Assembly: GCA_035492455.1 (NCBI GenBank)
Contig: DATJJE010000020.1
Coordinates: 1-64,000, forward strand
From: Gp6-AA40 sp035492455
Lineage (GTDB): Bacteria > Acidobacteriota > Vicinamibacteria > Vicinamibacterales > UBA2999
DNA: 64,000 bases
Direction: 5' to 3'
The position numbers were made by a program, and so were the translations under genes. Positions 24,363-32,674 of this stretch are shown here, piece by piece (position 1 is the stretch's first letter; each line of letters begins with the position of its first letter). The notes beneath the pieces were generated by a model. It was given only the letters and a program-made list of their open reading frames with translations. It ran no database searches and had not been told where the DNA came from.

Positions 24363-26150
24363 ATGTCTGTGCACGAAGAAGAAGTACTCGGCAAGGCGTA
24401 CGACGCACGGTTGATGCGGCGGCTGATCACGTACCTGCGGCCGTACAAAACGCACGTGGTGCTCGCGACCGCGGCGATCATCGGCCACTCCGCGCTGGAG
24501 CTCGTGCCGCCGTACCTCGTCAAGCTCGTCATCGACCGGTACATTCCGGCGCGGGACGTGAACGGCCTGACGCTCATCGCCGTCCTCTACCTGGCGACGC
24601 TCCTGGGGTCCTTTGCGCTCGATTACGCGCAGACGTGGCTGCTGCAGCTGACAGGGCAGCGCATCATGTTCGACATGCGGATGCAGATCTACGAGCATCT
24701 GCAGCGTCTCGATCTGAAGTTCTACGATCGCAATCCCGTCGGCCGGCTGATGACGCGCGTGACGACCGACGTGGACGTGCTGAACGATCTCTTCACGTCG
24801 GGCGTCGTCTCGATCTTCGGCGACCTCTTCACGCTGGTCGGCATCATGGTGATGATGGTCTGGATCGACTGGCGTCTGGCCATCGTCGCCTTCTCGGTCC
24901 TGCCGCTCATCTGGGTTGTTACGCAATGGTTCCGCCGGAACGTGCGCGACTCGTATCGGACGGTGCGCATCTGGATCGCACGCATCAACGCCTATCTGCA
25001 GGAGCGCATTACCGGGATGGCAACCGTGCAGCTGTTCCGGCGCGAGGCACGCGATTTCGAGGAGTTCGACCGCATCGACCGCACCTATCGCGATGCGAAC
25101 GTCCAGTCGATCTTTTATTACGCGGTGTTCTATCCCGCCATCGAGTTGATCAGCGCGTTGGCGGCGGCACTGATCATCTGGATCGGCGGCGGCTGGGTGT
25201 TGGCTGGTGTTCTGACGCTGGGCTCGCTCGTCGCCTCGCTGCAATACTCGTCACGGTTCTTCCGACCGATCAGCGACATGTCAGAGAAGTTCAACGTGCT
25301 GCAAGGCGCGATGGCATCGTCTGAACGGATCTTTCAGTTGCTCGATACCCCGGTAGAAATCAATCCGGGATTCGGGAGTCGGCGTTCGGGATTCGACGAA
25401 CACGGCACGATTGCTTTCGAGAATGTGACGTTCTCATACGTGCCCGGTGAGCCGGTTCTCCGGAATGTCTCGTTCAGCGTCGAACCTGGACAGCGGGTGG
25501 CGATTGTCGGCGCCACTGGATCCGGCAAGACGACTATCGTCAGCCTCCTCCTTCGTTTCTATGACGTTCAGGAAGGGCGCATCACGATTGGCGGCGTTGA
25601 CATTCGCGAGATGGATCTCACCGAGCTGCGAGCGCTGTTTGGCCTCGTGCTGCAGGACGTGCATCTCTTTTCCGGAACCATCGGCGGCAACGTACGCCTC
25701 GGCAACGATGCCATAGACGATGCGACGGTGAGACGGGCGGTGGAAGCGGTGCATGCGGCGGGGTTCATCGACAAACTGCCACACGGCCTCGATACCGCTG
25801 TCGCCGAGCGTGGCGCGACGCTGTCCGTCGGCCAGAAGCAACTGCTGTCATTTGCGCGGGCGCTCGCGTTCGACCCACCAGTGCTCGTGCTCGACGAGGC
25901 GACGTCGAGCGTCGACACGGAGACCGAGCTGCTGATTCGCGACGCCTTGACAGTGGTAATGCGCGGCCGCACGACCATCGCCATCGCCCATCGGCTTTCG
26001 ACCATTCAGGACATGGATCGCATCCTCGTGCTGCACAAGGGTGAGCTGCGCGAGTCGGGAACGCATCAGGAACTGCTCGCACACCGCGGCATTTACCATC
26101 GTCTGTACCAGCTGCAATTCAAAGATAGAGAGCTCGTCAACAGCCGGTAG
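24363..26150 (+). CDS. ABC exporter half-transporter, catalytic-site subunit
   Basis: 595 residues with a six-helix membrane domain (about 30-320) and an ATPase domain with Walker A GATGSGKTT and Walker B LVLDEATSSVD carrying the catalytic Glu. The signature reads LSVGQ instead of LSGGQ, complementary to the Asp-for-Glu change in the partner upstream. It probably exports drugs or lipids across the inner membrane. A phrase-like repeat encodes part of the linker between the membrane and ATPase domains (about residues 335-345). It is separated from its partner by 34 bases containing a palindrome. Confidence 0.92.
   Translation: MSVHEEEVLGKAYDARLMRRLITYLRPYKTHVVLATAAIIGHSALELVPPYLVKLVIDRYIPARDVNGLTLIAVLYLATLLGSFALDYAQTWLLQLTGQRIMFDMRMQIYEHLQRLDLKFYDRNPVGRLMTRVTTDVDVLNDLFTSGVVSIFGDLFTLVGIMVMMVWIDWRLAIVAFSVLPLIWVVTQWFRRNVRDSYRTVRIWIARINAYLQERITGMATVQLFRREARDFEEFDRIDRTYRDANVQSIFYYAVFYPAIELISALAAALIIWIGGGWVLAGVLTLGSLVASLQYSSRFFRPISDMSEKFNVLQGAMASSERIFQLLDTPVEINPGFGSRRSGFDEHGTIAFENVTFSYVPGEPVLRNVSFSVEPGQRVAIVGATGSGKTTIVSLLLRFYDVQEGRITIGGVDIREMDLTELRALFGLVLQDVHLFSGTIGGNVRLGNDAIDDATVRRAVEAVHAAGFIDKLPHGLDTAVAERGATLSVGQKQLLSFARALAFDPPVLVLDEATSSVDTETELLIRDALTVVMRGRTTIAIAHRLSTIQDMDRILVLHKGELRESGTHQELLAHRGIYHRLYQLQFKDRELVNSR
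25365..25395 (+). repeat. GGGATTCG-phrase repeat inside the ABC exporter linker
   Basis: CGGGATTCGGGAGTC and GTTCGGGATTCG occur back to back, encoding the Gly/Arg/Ser-rich linker NPGFGSRRSGF between domains. Confidence 0.6.
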
Positions 26151-26204
26151 ACCGACCTTCGAGCACGCGAGACGGGCTTCTGGTTTGCACACTCCATCGC
26201 GTCC

Positions 26205-27530
26205 ATGAACGCTCACGAAGCGCTCGACGCCGTTCGTCACGCGGCGCTCTGGTTCACACCGTCCGAAGACGGCCTTGGCCCCCTCCTCGACCTCATCGGC
26301 GATGCGAGCATCGTGCTCGTCGGCGAGGCGACACACGGAACCGACGAGTTCTACCGCATCCGGGCGGAGCTGACGCGCGCGTTGATCCGCTCCAAACAAT
26401 TCAATGTCGTCGCCGTCGAGGCCGACTGGCCGGATGCGTATCGCGTGAACCGCTGGGTGACACACGCGACGCATGAAAACGGGCCGGAAGCGGCGCTGGA
26501 CGACTTTGTCCGATTCCCGCGATGGATGTGGCGCAACACAGTCGTCGTCGACTTCATCGACTGGCTGCGCAGCTACAACGCGAAGCGAATGGCGACCGAT
26601 CGCGCGGGGCTCTATGGCCTCGACCTGTACAGTCTCCACGCCTCGATGGACGCCGTGCTGAAATACCTGGCGAAAGTCGATCCGGAGGGCGCCGCTCGAG
26701 CACGGCGCCGTTACAGCTGCTTCGAGGAATTCGGCACGGATCCCGCGCAGGCATATGGCTACGCAGCAACGCTGGGCTTATCCCGGTCGTGCGAGAACGA
26801 TGTGGTCGCCCAGTTGCTTGAGCTGCGCAAGGCCGCGGCGGCGTACGCGAGCCGGGACGGCCGCGTCGCCGAGGACGACTACTTCTTTGCCGAGCAGAAC
26901 GCACGGCTCGTGCGCAACGCGGAGCGCTACTATCGGACGATGTTCGGCGGCCATGTGGAGTCGTGGAACCTGCGCGACACGCACATGATGGAAACGCTTG
27001 ATGCGCTGCTCGCGTGGACCGCCAAACGCGCCGGCTACGCGCGCGCCGTCGTGTGGGCGCACAACTCGCACCTGGGCGACGCGCGAGCGACGCAGATGGC
27101 CGACTGGGGCGAGTTGAACCTGGGTCAACTTGCCCGCGAGCGCCACGGCGACCGAACGTTTCTCATCGGCTTCACGACGCACACTGGAACTGTGACCGCC
27201 GCGCGCGAGTGGGATGAGCCGGCGGAGCGGCGTGGCGTCACGCCATCACTGCAGGGCAGCTACGAGCACCTGTTTCACGACGCCGGCCTTGACCGCTTCG
27301 TTTTGCCGACGTTGCACGCACGCGAAGCGCTCGGAGTGTCCCGGCTCGAGCGTGCCATCGGGGTCGTCTACAAACCGGAAACAGAACGCGCAAGCCACTA
27401 TTTCCGCGCGAAACTTGGTCAACAGTTCGACGCGGTGATTCACGTCGATACCACGAGCGCGCTGACTCCCCTTGAGCGATCGTCGCGTGAGGATGCGGAT
27501 TTGCCCGAGACCTATCCGTCAGGAGTGTGA
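26205..27530 (+). CDS. Erythromycin-esterase-family protein
   Basis: 441 residues. The family motif GEATHG is at 40-45 with the expected active-site His44, followed by conserved VVAVEADWPDAYRVNRWV and LYGLDLYSL, and later WAHNSHLGDARAT. Proteins of this family (EreA/EreB-like and succinoglycan-related esterases) share a His/Glu active site, but most chromosomal members have no shown macrolide activity. It is first in an apparent operon with an alpha/beta hydrolase (2 bases after its stop) and a phosphoribosyltransferase, upstream of a lipoprotein and Hsp20, a context that suggests stress protection rather than antibiotic resistance. Confidence 0.88.
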   Translation: MNAHEALDAVRHAALWFTPSEDGLGPLLDLIGDASIVLVGEATHGTDEFYRIRAELTRALIRSKQFNVVAVEADWPDAYRVNRWVTHATHENGPEAALDDFVRFPRWMWRNTVVVDFIDWLRSYNAKRMATDRAGLYGLDLYSLHASMDAVLKYLAKVDPEGAARARRRYSCFEEFGTDPAQAYGYAATLGLSRSCENDVVAQLLELRKAAAAYASRDGRVAEDDYFFAEQNARLVRNAERYYRTMFGGHVESWNLRDTHMMETLDALLAWTAKRAGYARAVVWAHNSHLGDARATQMADWGELNLGQLARERHGDRTFLIGFTTHTGTVTAAREWDEPAERRGVTPSLQGSYEHLFHDAGLDRFVLPTLHAREALGVSRLERAIGVVYKPETERASHYFRAKLGQQFDAVIHVDTTSALTPLERSSREDADLPETYPSGV

Positions 27531-27532
27531 AC

Positions 27533-28183
27533 ATGCGGAGCGGGGTCGTTGTCGATGCGGTGCAAATCAAGGACGGCGCTGACACCTTGGACGCGGACCT
27601 GCATCTCCCCGAGGATGCGCGCGGACTCATCGTCTTTGCGCACGGCAGCGGCAGCAGCCGTTTCAGCAGCCGCAACCGTCAGGTCGCCGAGTTTCTCAAC
27701 AAAGGGCACTTCGCGACCCTCCTGCTCGATCTGTTGACTCAGGCCGAGGAGCGCATCGACGTGCGCACCGCTGAGTTCCGCTTCGACATTCCGCTGCTTG
27801 GCCGCCGTGTCGTGACCGCCGCGGACTGGGCCGCTGCGCACTCACTTCTTCGCGAGCTGCCGATCGGCTACTTCGGTGCGAGTACCGGCGCCGCAGCTGC
27901 TCTGATCGCGGCAGCGCAGAGGCCGCATGCAATGGCCGTTGTCTCGCGGGGCGGGCGTCCAGATCTGGCGGGCAACGCGTTGCCGCTCGTGCGCGCGCCA
28001 ACGTTGTTGATCGTTGGCGGCGACGATCACCCCGTGATCGAAATGAATGAGTCGGCGATGCGGCAGATGATCGCACCAGTAGAGTTGGCGATCGTCCCGC
28101 GTGCAACACATCTGTTCGAAGAGCCAGGTACGCTCGAGGAGGTGGAGCGTCTGGCGCTAGACTGGTTCAACCGGCACGTATGA
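27533..28183 (+). CDS. Dienelactone-hydrolase-like alpha/beta hydrolase
   Basis: 216 residues. The nucleophile elbow reads GASTGAAAA with the catalytic Ser, the acid is in VGGDDHPV and the His in RATHLFEEPG. The opening LIVFAHGSGSSRFSSRN is typical of the small hydrolases that accompany phosphoribosyltransferases, sometimes as one fused protein. The ATG at 27533 is preferred over a GTG at 27527 because AGGAG ends 7 bases before the ATG. It overlaps the next gene by 4 bases (ATGA). Confidence 0.88.
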   Translation: MRSGVVVDAVQIKDGADTLDADLHLPEDARGLIVFAHGSGSSRFSSRNRQVAEFLNKGHFATLLLDLLTQAEERIDVRTAEFRFDIPLLGRRVVTAADWAAAHSLLRELPIGYFGASTGAAAALIAAAQRPHAMAVVSRGGRPDLAGNALPLVRAPTLLIVGGDDHPVIEMNESAMRQMIAPVELAIVPRATHLFEEPGTLEEVERLALDWFNRHV

Positions 28184-28836
28184 ACGATTACGAGCCATTT
28201 GCCGATCGCCGCGATGCAGGGCGCGTCCTCGCCTCGCGGCTGCAGAAGTACGCGGGCCGCGACGACGTGGTCGTCCTGGCGTTGCCGCGCGGTGGAGTGC
28301 CGGTCGGCTACGAGGTCGCAGCCGCACTTGGCGCGTCGCTCGACGTGTTTCTCGTGCGAAAGCTCGGAACACCAGGACATCGCGAACTCGCGATGGGCGC
28401 AATTGCCTCCGGTGGGGTGCGCGTGTTGAACGAGGACGTCGTGCATTGGTATGGCATTCCCGACGCCGCCATCGAAAGCGTTACGCGTGAAGAAGCCGAC
28501 GAACTTGCGCGGCGGGAGCGCGCGTATCGCGACGAGAGGCCGGCACCTGTTCTGACGAATCGCATCGCAATTCTCGTCGACGACGGGCTCGCCACGGGAT
28601 CGACGATGCGCGCGGCGGCTCAGGCGGTGCGGGTGCAGCATCCGGCGGCGGTCGTTGTCGCCGTTCCCGTCGGCGCGCGACAAACGTGCGCGGAACTGTC
28701 CGCAGTCGCTGACGAAGTTATCTGCGCGCGTACGCCTGAACCGTTCTCAGCGGTCGGCCAGTGGTACCTCGATTTCACGCAGACCGAAGACGCCGAAGTC
28801 CGCGAGCTCCTCAATAAGGTCCAGCTGCTTCAGTAA
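28180..28836 (+). CDS. Phosphoribosyltransferase-domain protein
   Basis: 218 residues of type I PRTase fold. The PRPP loop is ILVDDGLATGSTM, and the ALPRGGVPVGYEVAAAL and VRKLGTPGHRELAMGAI segments are characteristic of the COG1926 group. The substrate is unknown. It overlaps the hydrolase gene by 4 bases, so the two are translationally coupled. The same three activities occur together in other bacteria; in M. tuberculosis Rv2030c, beside hspX, PRTase and erythromycin-esterase domains are joined (recalled, not checked here). Confidence 0.9.
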   Translation: MNDYEPFADRRDAGRVLASRLQKYAGRDDVVVLALPRGGVPVGYEVAAALGASLDVFLVRKLGTPGHRELAMGAIASGGVRVLNEDVVHWYGIPDAAIESVTREEADELARRERAYRDERPAPVLTNRIAILVDDGLATGSTMRAAAQAVRVQHPAAVVVAVPVGARQTCAELSAVADEVICARTPEPFSAVGQWYLDFTQTEDAEVRELLNKVQLLQ

Positions 28837-28883
28837 CGGGCACCTTCGTTGCTTCGCTTTCCCATACTGCGCGTCTGTGTAGC

Positions 28884-28905
28884 GTAGAGGCCGGTCGGCC
28901 TCTGC
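28884..28905. repeat. Palindromic repeat element in a 5' leader
   Basis: AGAGGCCG and CGGCCTCT flank a GT loop (28886-28903), preceded by GT as GTAGAGGCCGG. It lies between the PRTase gene and the glycine-zipper lipoprotein. The reverse complement of the copy at 51174-51203 starts with the same 11 bases. Confidence 0.75.
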
Positions 28906-28926
28906 AAAGTAGGAAAGAGAGGAACC

Positions 28927-29604
28927 ATGTCACCTGTTTTGGTGAAGAAGCTTGTCGCTGTCGCGGCGGTGCTCGGGACCGTCGGCTGCGGCGCCACCAC
29001 CAACGGAAGCTCGGGAAGCACCAGTGCGCCTGTGTACGTACCTCCGACGTCGAACACACCATCGACGACCGCGAATACAACACCGACGGAGGTCAACAAC
29101 AGCGCCTACGGCGTCGTGCCCGCAGGACAGGAACTCGACGTCCGTTTAGGTACCACGTTGAACTCCGGTACCGCGAAAGTCGAGCAGCGGTTCGAAGCGA
29201 CGACGGTCGCCGATTTGATGCAGAACGGCCGCGTACTGATTCCGGCAGGATCGACTGTTCGCGGCGTTGTTTCGGCCGTCGATCCAGCCGACCGCATTCA
29301 TCGCGCGGGCAGCCTGACGCTGTCCTTCGATGAAATCAACGTGCGTGGCCGCTCGACACCGATGCGCGCGATGGCCACCAACGTATTCGAGAGCGGGGGC
29401 ATTCGCGAGGAAACGGGGACGGCGGGCATCGGCGCTGGCGCCGGTGCGGTCGTCGGCGGCATTCTCGGCGGCGTGAAGGGCGCCATTCTCGGCGCGGTGA
29501 TCGGCGCGGGCGGCGCCATTGCGGCAACTGAAGGAAAGGACATCGAATTGCCGGCGGGTTCGATCATTCGTATCCGCTTGGATCAGCCGGTGAATGTGAG
29601 GTAG
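28927..29604 (+). CDS. Glycine-zipper lipoprotein
   Basis: 225 residues with lipoprotein signal (lipobox TVGC, Cys21), then a Ser/Thr/Pro-rich linker to about residue 57. A beta-rich middle part (PAGQELDVRLGTTLNSGT, VLIPAGSTVRGVVSAVD) is followed by a Gly-rich hydrophobic stretch (about 160-195: GAGAGAVVGGILGGVKGAILGAVIGAGG) resembling glycine-zipper segments that insert into membranes. GAGAGGA lies ahead of the ATG. It sits 15 bases before the hsp20 gene and is likely co-transcribed with it, which suggests an envelope-stress role. Confidence 0.75.
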   Translation: MSPVLVKKLVAVAAVLGTVGCGATTNGSSGSTSAPVYVPPTSNTPSTTANTTPTEVNNSAYGVVPAGQELDVRLGTTLNSGTAKVEQRFEATTVADLMQNGRVLIPAGSTVRGVVSAVDPADRIHRAGSLTLSFDEINVRGRSTPMRAMATNVFESGGIREETGTAGIGAGAGAVVGGILGGVKGAILGAVIGAGGAIAATEGKDIELPAGSIIRIRLDQPVNVR

Positions 29605-29619
29605 CAGAGGAGGCGCATT

Positions 29620-30219
29620 ATGGCCAATCAAGGTTCTGCCCGGCAGGACCGTTCAACGGATCAATCCGTTCCGACGCGGCGTTCATCGCCCAGCAGTCAG
29701 ATGAACCGCTGGGACACGAGCGGCTTCGGACCGTTCGCGTGGATGCGGCAGATGCAGGATCAGCTCGATCGGGCATTCAGCAGCATCTGGAGCGGGAGTG
29801 GGACGACGTCGTCGTGGTCGCCTGACAACGTGTTCGGTCCGTCGGACTGGGCGCCGGCGATCGACATGTTCCAGCGCGGCAACGATCTCGTCATCCGCGC
29901 CGATGTTCCCGGGTTGTCGAAGGATGACATCACCGTCGACATTGCGGACGATCAGGTGACGATCCGCGGCGAACGCCGCTACGACCACGAGGAAGAGCGC
30001 GACGGTGTGTTCCGCAGCGAACGCAGCTACGGCAGCTTCTGCCGCGTTGTTCCTCTGCCGCAGGGCGCAATCGCGGACAGCGCGAAGGCGAACTTCAACA
30101 ACGGCGTGCTTGAAGTCGTGGTGCAGGCCCCGTCATTCGACGTCCGGCGTGGACGCCGCGTCGAAATCAAGGAAGGGTCGGAGAAGAAACAGGGTCAGCA
30201 GCAGAACCCGAAAGGCTAG
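29620..30219 (+). CDS. Hsp20/alpha-crystallin small heat-shock protein
   Basis: 199 residues. The alpha-crystallin domain spans about 80-180 (WAPAIDMFQRGNDLVIRADVPGLSKDDITVDIADDQVTIRGERR, ending NNGVLEVVVQAP). The N-terminal 75 residues are Ser/Gln/Trp rich and disordered-looking, and a KKQGQQQNPKG tail follows. It is an ATP-independent holdase. AGGAGG precedes the ATG with ideal spacing. It is the first of three Hsp20 genes in the window. The 3' end overlaps the convergent 3D-domain gene by 53 bases. Confidence 0.95.
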   Translation: MANQGSARQDRSTDQSVPTRRSSPSSQMNRWDTSGFGPFAWMRQMQDQLDRAFSSIWSGSGTTSSWSPDNVFGPSDWAPAIDMFQRGNDLVIRADVPGLSKDDITVDIADDQVTIRGERRYDHEEERDGVFRSERSYGSFCRVVPLPQGAIADSAKANFNNGVLEVVVQAPSFDVRRGRRVEIKEGSEKKQGQQQNPKG

Positions 30220-30805
30220 TCGACTCGTCGTCGGTCGAGGACGTTTCCTCGACCGGCGCTTCAACGGCTGCCGGCGGCGGATCCGCCGGCTGCGGCACAT
30301 CCACACGCGCCCGCTCGCGGCGATGGAACAGGCGCGCGATCAGGCTTGGTGTACTTGCTTGCGGGTTCCACCCAAGCCGAAGAACCGTTACCTGGACAGC
30401 CTTGCGTCCGAAGCGCAGCGCCTCGTTGCAGTTCCACATGTACAGATCGAGCACGCGACCCTGGACACGCGGACCGGTGTCCATGATGGTGTACACGCCG
30501 TTGTAACGAACGTTATCCGTCGAAACGTTTACAACGCTGCCGACAGGAAGGATCGAATCGTCGGCCGCGGCGATGCCGGTGCGGACCTCGGCGCCGGATG
30601 CCGTTGTCTTTCCTTTGCAGTAGGCGGTGGCGGAGAAATCGAGCCGCGCCCCGGCTACGGGCGCACTCGGGTCAGCGGCGCCCGGCAGGCCGCCCCAGGG
30701 AAGCAGATCGAACGTCGTCGCTTCGTAGTACAGCAGCAACCCGCCGATGACAACGAGCATCACGAGGAGGCGCGGCGTGTTCGACGTCGAAAGAATTCTT
30801 TTCAT
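30167..30805 (-). CDS. 3D-domain (Asp-Asp-Asp) putative peptidoglycan hydrolase, membrane anchored
   Basis: 212 residues. A single N-terminal membrane segment (about 12-28) anchors a periplasmic 3D domain at about 57-145. The aspartates that name the domain are visible in IAAADDS (82/83), IMDTGP (109) and VLDLYM (120), as in MltA-like and YuiC-type lytic transglycosylases. A Pro/Ala/Ser-rich tail follows. The ATG at 30805 begins the basic pre-membrane segment; an upstream extension overlaps thiL. It follows thiL by 16 bases and overlaps the convergent hsp20 gene by 53. Confidence 0.82.
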   Translation of the reverse strand: MKRILSTSNTPRLLVMLVVIGGLLLYYEATTFDLLPWGGLPGAADPSAPVAGARLDFSATAYCKGKTTASGAEVRTGIAAADDSILPVGSVVNVSTDNVRYNGVYTIMDTGPRVQGRVLDLYMWNCNEALRFGRKAVQVTVLRLGWNPQASTPSLIARLFHRRERARVDVPQPADPPPAAVEAPVEETSSTDDESTSLSGSAADPVSSPTLP

Positions 30806-30821
30806 CGCGTAGGAACGAGCT

Positions 30822-31793
30822 TCACCCGGCCCAATGCTCGTAGCCAGCCGGCAGCTCGCGATCGCCGGCAGTGGTGCGGAGAACAACACCAGCTTCCTTT
30901 GTCACGACGCCGATCCGGGTTATCGGCAGATCACCCGCCTGGCTCTTTACTGCCCGAAGACGGCCGCGAGACGACGGCCGAACCGTGAACAGCAGTTCGT
31001 AGTCGTCGCTATTCAGCTCCAGATTCCCTGACGCCTTGGGAATCAACGCCTCCTCCACAATCATGCCGACAGCGGACGCTGCGGCGATCTGATGGAGGCC
31101 GTCGGCAAGTCCGTCACTCAAATCAATGCACGCGGATGCGGCACGGTTGCGCCCGAGCAGCATCCCGACGCGAACCCGTGGTTCGGGCCAAAGATATTTG
31201 TCCTCGGCCTCCGGGATCGGGGATCCGGGATCCAGGGTTTGCAGCGCATGCAGCCCCGCGGCCGCGGCGCCAATCGTGCCCGTCACGTACAGCTCGTCGC
31301 CGGGGCGCGCGCCGCTGCGCATGAGCACCCGCCGCGGCTTTACCGATCCGATGGCCGTCACATCGATCACCAACGGTCCCGGCGTGCGACTGATGTTGCC
31401 GCCTACCACCGCGACGCGATATCGATCCGCCAGCGCGATCATTCCGTCGAGGATTCGATCGATTTGAGCGATCTCCAACTCGTCTGGCAGCACGAACGAC
31501 AGCAGCGCCGCACGGGGACGCGCCCCCATCGCGGCGAGATCGCTCAGGTTGACGGCCAGCGCCCGATGGCCAATAGCATCCGGCGGGACGAACCGGCGAT
31601 CGAAATGAACACCTTCAACGATCGCGTCGGTCGTCAGCACGTCGAATGTGCCCCGTTCCGGCTGAACGACCGCTGCGTCGTCACCCGGGCCAACAAGAAC
31701 CCAGGACGGCCTGGCGAGGCGCTGAGTGATGCGAGAAATAAGCGCGTGCTCGCCGATGTCAGAGACGGTGCGATAACTCACAGTGAATCGCAC
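30822..31793 (-). CDS. thiL: Thiamine-monophosphate kinase
   Basis: 323 residues matching ThiL: DIGEHALISRI at the start, VGPGDDAAVV and TTDAIVEGVHF for ATP and metal binding, and the later DLSDGLADGL and NSDDYELLFTV motifs. It converts thiamine phosphate to thiamine diphosphate, the active cofactor. The start is uncertain: GTG at 31793 and an in-frame GTG five codons later are both possible and neither has a Shine-Dalgarno sequence. A GGGATCC-phrase repeat encodes residues about 186-196, in a loop before YLWPEPRVRVG. Confidence 0.93.
   Translation of the reverse strand: MRFTVSYRTVSDIGEHALISRITQRLARPSWVLVGPGDDAAVVQPERGTFDVLTTDAIVEGVHFDRRFVPPDAIGHRALAVNLSDLAAMGARPRAALLSFVLPDELEIAQIDRILDGMIALADRYRVAVVGGNISRTPGPLVIDVTAIGSVKPRRVLMRSGARPGDELYVTGTIGAAAAGLHALQTLDPGSPIPEAEDKYLWPEPRVRVGMLLGRNRAASACIDLSDGLADGLHQIAAASAVGMIVEEALIPKASGNLELNSDDYELLFTVRPSSRGRLRAVKSQAGDLPITRIGVVTKEAGVVLRTTAGDRELPAGYEHWAG
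31212..31237. repeat. GGGATCC-phrase repeat inside thiL
   Basis: CGGGATCGGGGATCCGGGAT followed by CCAGGG, near-tandem copies of an 8-base phrase, encode DPGSPIP in a ThiL loop. The same phrase occurs in xseA at 47302-47330. Confidence 0.6.
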
Positions 31794-31814
31794 CCGGGTG
31801 GGGGGAGCGTAGGG

Positions 31815-32040
31815 TGCCCGCTTTGCCGTGTGGGGAGGTCGAATGAACCTGCAAAAGCAGGTGGAGCCACTGTTATCAGCCGCGCTTCAGGCTTCCTCGG
31901 AACAGAGGCATGCACAACGCGCGACCTCGCGGCTCGCTTGGGTTTAACGTTGGCTCAGACGAGCCTCCGAAAACCATCACGAGCAAAGCAGGACCTGCCG
32001 ATCTTAACGTGCGCTCAGGGGACGGTCAAGACGCGCTAAC
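31815..32040 (-). ncRNA. ssrS: Probable 6S RNA
   Basis: Directly downstream of zapA on the same strand, the position of ssrS in many bacteria. Two stretches match the 6S consensus: GACCGTCCCCTGAGCGC (E. coli has CCAGUCCCCUGAGCC) and GCATGCCTCTGTTCCGAGGA followed by AGCCTGAAG (E. coli GCAUGCUCGGUCCGUCCGAG then AAGCCUUAAAA). A GCAGG-rich hairpin (CACCTGCTTTTGCAGGT) follows as in other 6S RNAs. The 5' half is about 55 bases longer than in E. coli. Ends are approximate, and the 5' end probably overlaps the zapA stop. 6S binds the housekeeping RNA polymerase and mimics an open promoter. Confidence 0.55.
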
Positions 32041-32337
32041 CGCTTGCTTAACGGCCATTTGCGCGAGAACGTCGTCGACGATCCGCTCCAGACGCAGCGC
32101 GCGCTCGTTCAAATCGCCGTTGACGTTCGATTGCTGCTGGCGAGCACGGAAGTAATCGTCGGCGATGTTGAGCGCGGTCAGAATCGCCAGGCCGAGCATG
32201 TCGCTCTCGGGCGCGGCGTTGGCGGCCGCGCGCATCTTCTGATCGACATACGCGGCAAGCTCGGCGACGTAGCGCTCGTCGAGACCGCTGCGGATTGGGT
32301 AGCGTTGTCCGGCGATTTCGACGGTGACTACTGCCAT
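32026..32337 (-). CDS. zapA: Cell division protein ZapA
   Basis: 103 residues. The N-terminal strand pair VTVEIAGQRYPIRSG and the long C-terminal helix with DMLGLAILTALNIADDYF match ZapA, which cross-links FtsZ filaments at the division ring. It is preceded by a zapB-like coiled-coil gene (8-base gap) and followed by a probable 6S RNA, the typical surroundings of zapA. Confidence 0.92.
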   Translation of the reverse strand: MAVVTVEIAGQRYPIRSGLDERYVAELAAYVDQKMRAAANAAPESDMLGLAILTALNIADDYFRARQQQSNVNGDLNERALRLERIVDDVLAQMAVKQAVSAS

Positions 32338-32345
32338 CTTCGCTC

Positions 32346-32627
32346 TCAGATGTTGAGATGTTCGAGCTGATCGAGCATGTCGCTGACGCGCGTGCGGATC
32401 GCTTCACGCTCGTCACGCAACAACGTGATCTCGCTGGCGGTGCCTTCGGATTCGTCGAGCCGTTCACGCAGCGCCGCGATCTCCTGCATCAGTCGCGCAT
32501 TTTCATCGGCCGCCCTCGCTTGCTCGGCGCGAAGACGCGTCACCATACCCACGAGCAGTTTGATTTTTTCTTCGAGACGATCAATCGGTTCGAGATCAAC
32601 CGCGCGCACCGCCGCCTGCTTAGCCAT
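32346..32627 (-). CDS. zapB: ZapB-like coiled-coil cell division protein
   Basis: 93 residues, almost entirely one coiled coil (LEPIDRLEEKIKLLVGMVTRLRAEQARAADENARLMQEI and more). It lies between pheT and zapA in the order seen in many genomes, which supports a ZapA partner role. The ATG at 32627 was chosen because the preceding 16 codons of the open frame overlap the spacer and are not helical. Sequence alone cannot exclude another short coiled-coil protein. Confidence 0.7.
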   Translation of the reverse strand: MAKQAAVRAVDLEPIDRLEEKIKLLVGMVTRLRAEQARAADENARLMQEIAALRERLDESEGTASEITLLRDEREAIRTRVSDMLDQLEHLNI

Positions 32628-32674
32628 CCGCTTCGATCCTCTGATTGGGAAATTTGAACGCGATGATGGTAACA

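Noticed and set aside
26205..27530. Calling the erythromycin-esterase-family gene an antibiotic resistance gene
   Set aside because: The family is broad, and the coupled hydrolase, PRTase and Hsp20 neighbours point to a housekeeping or stress role.
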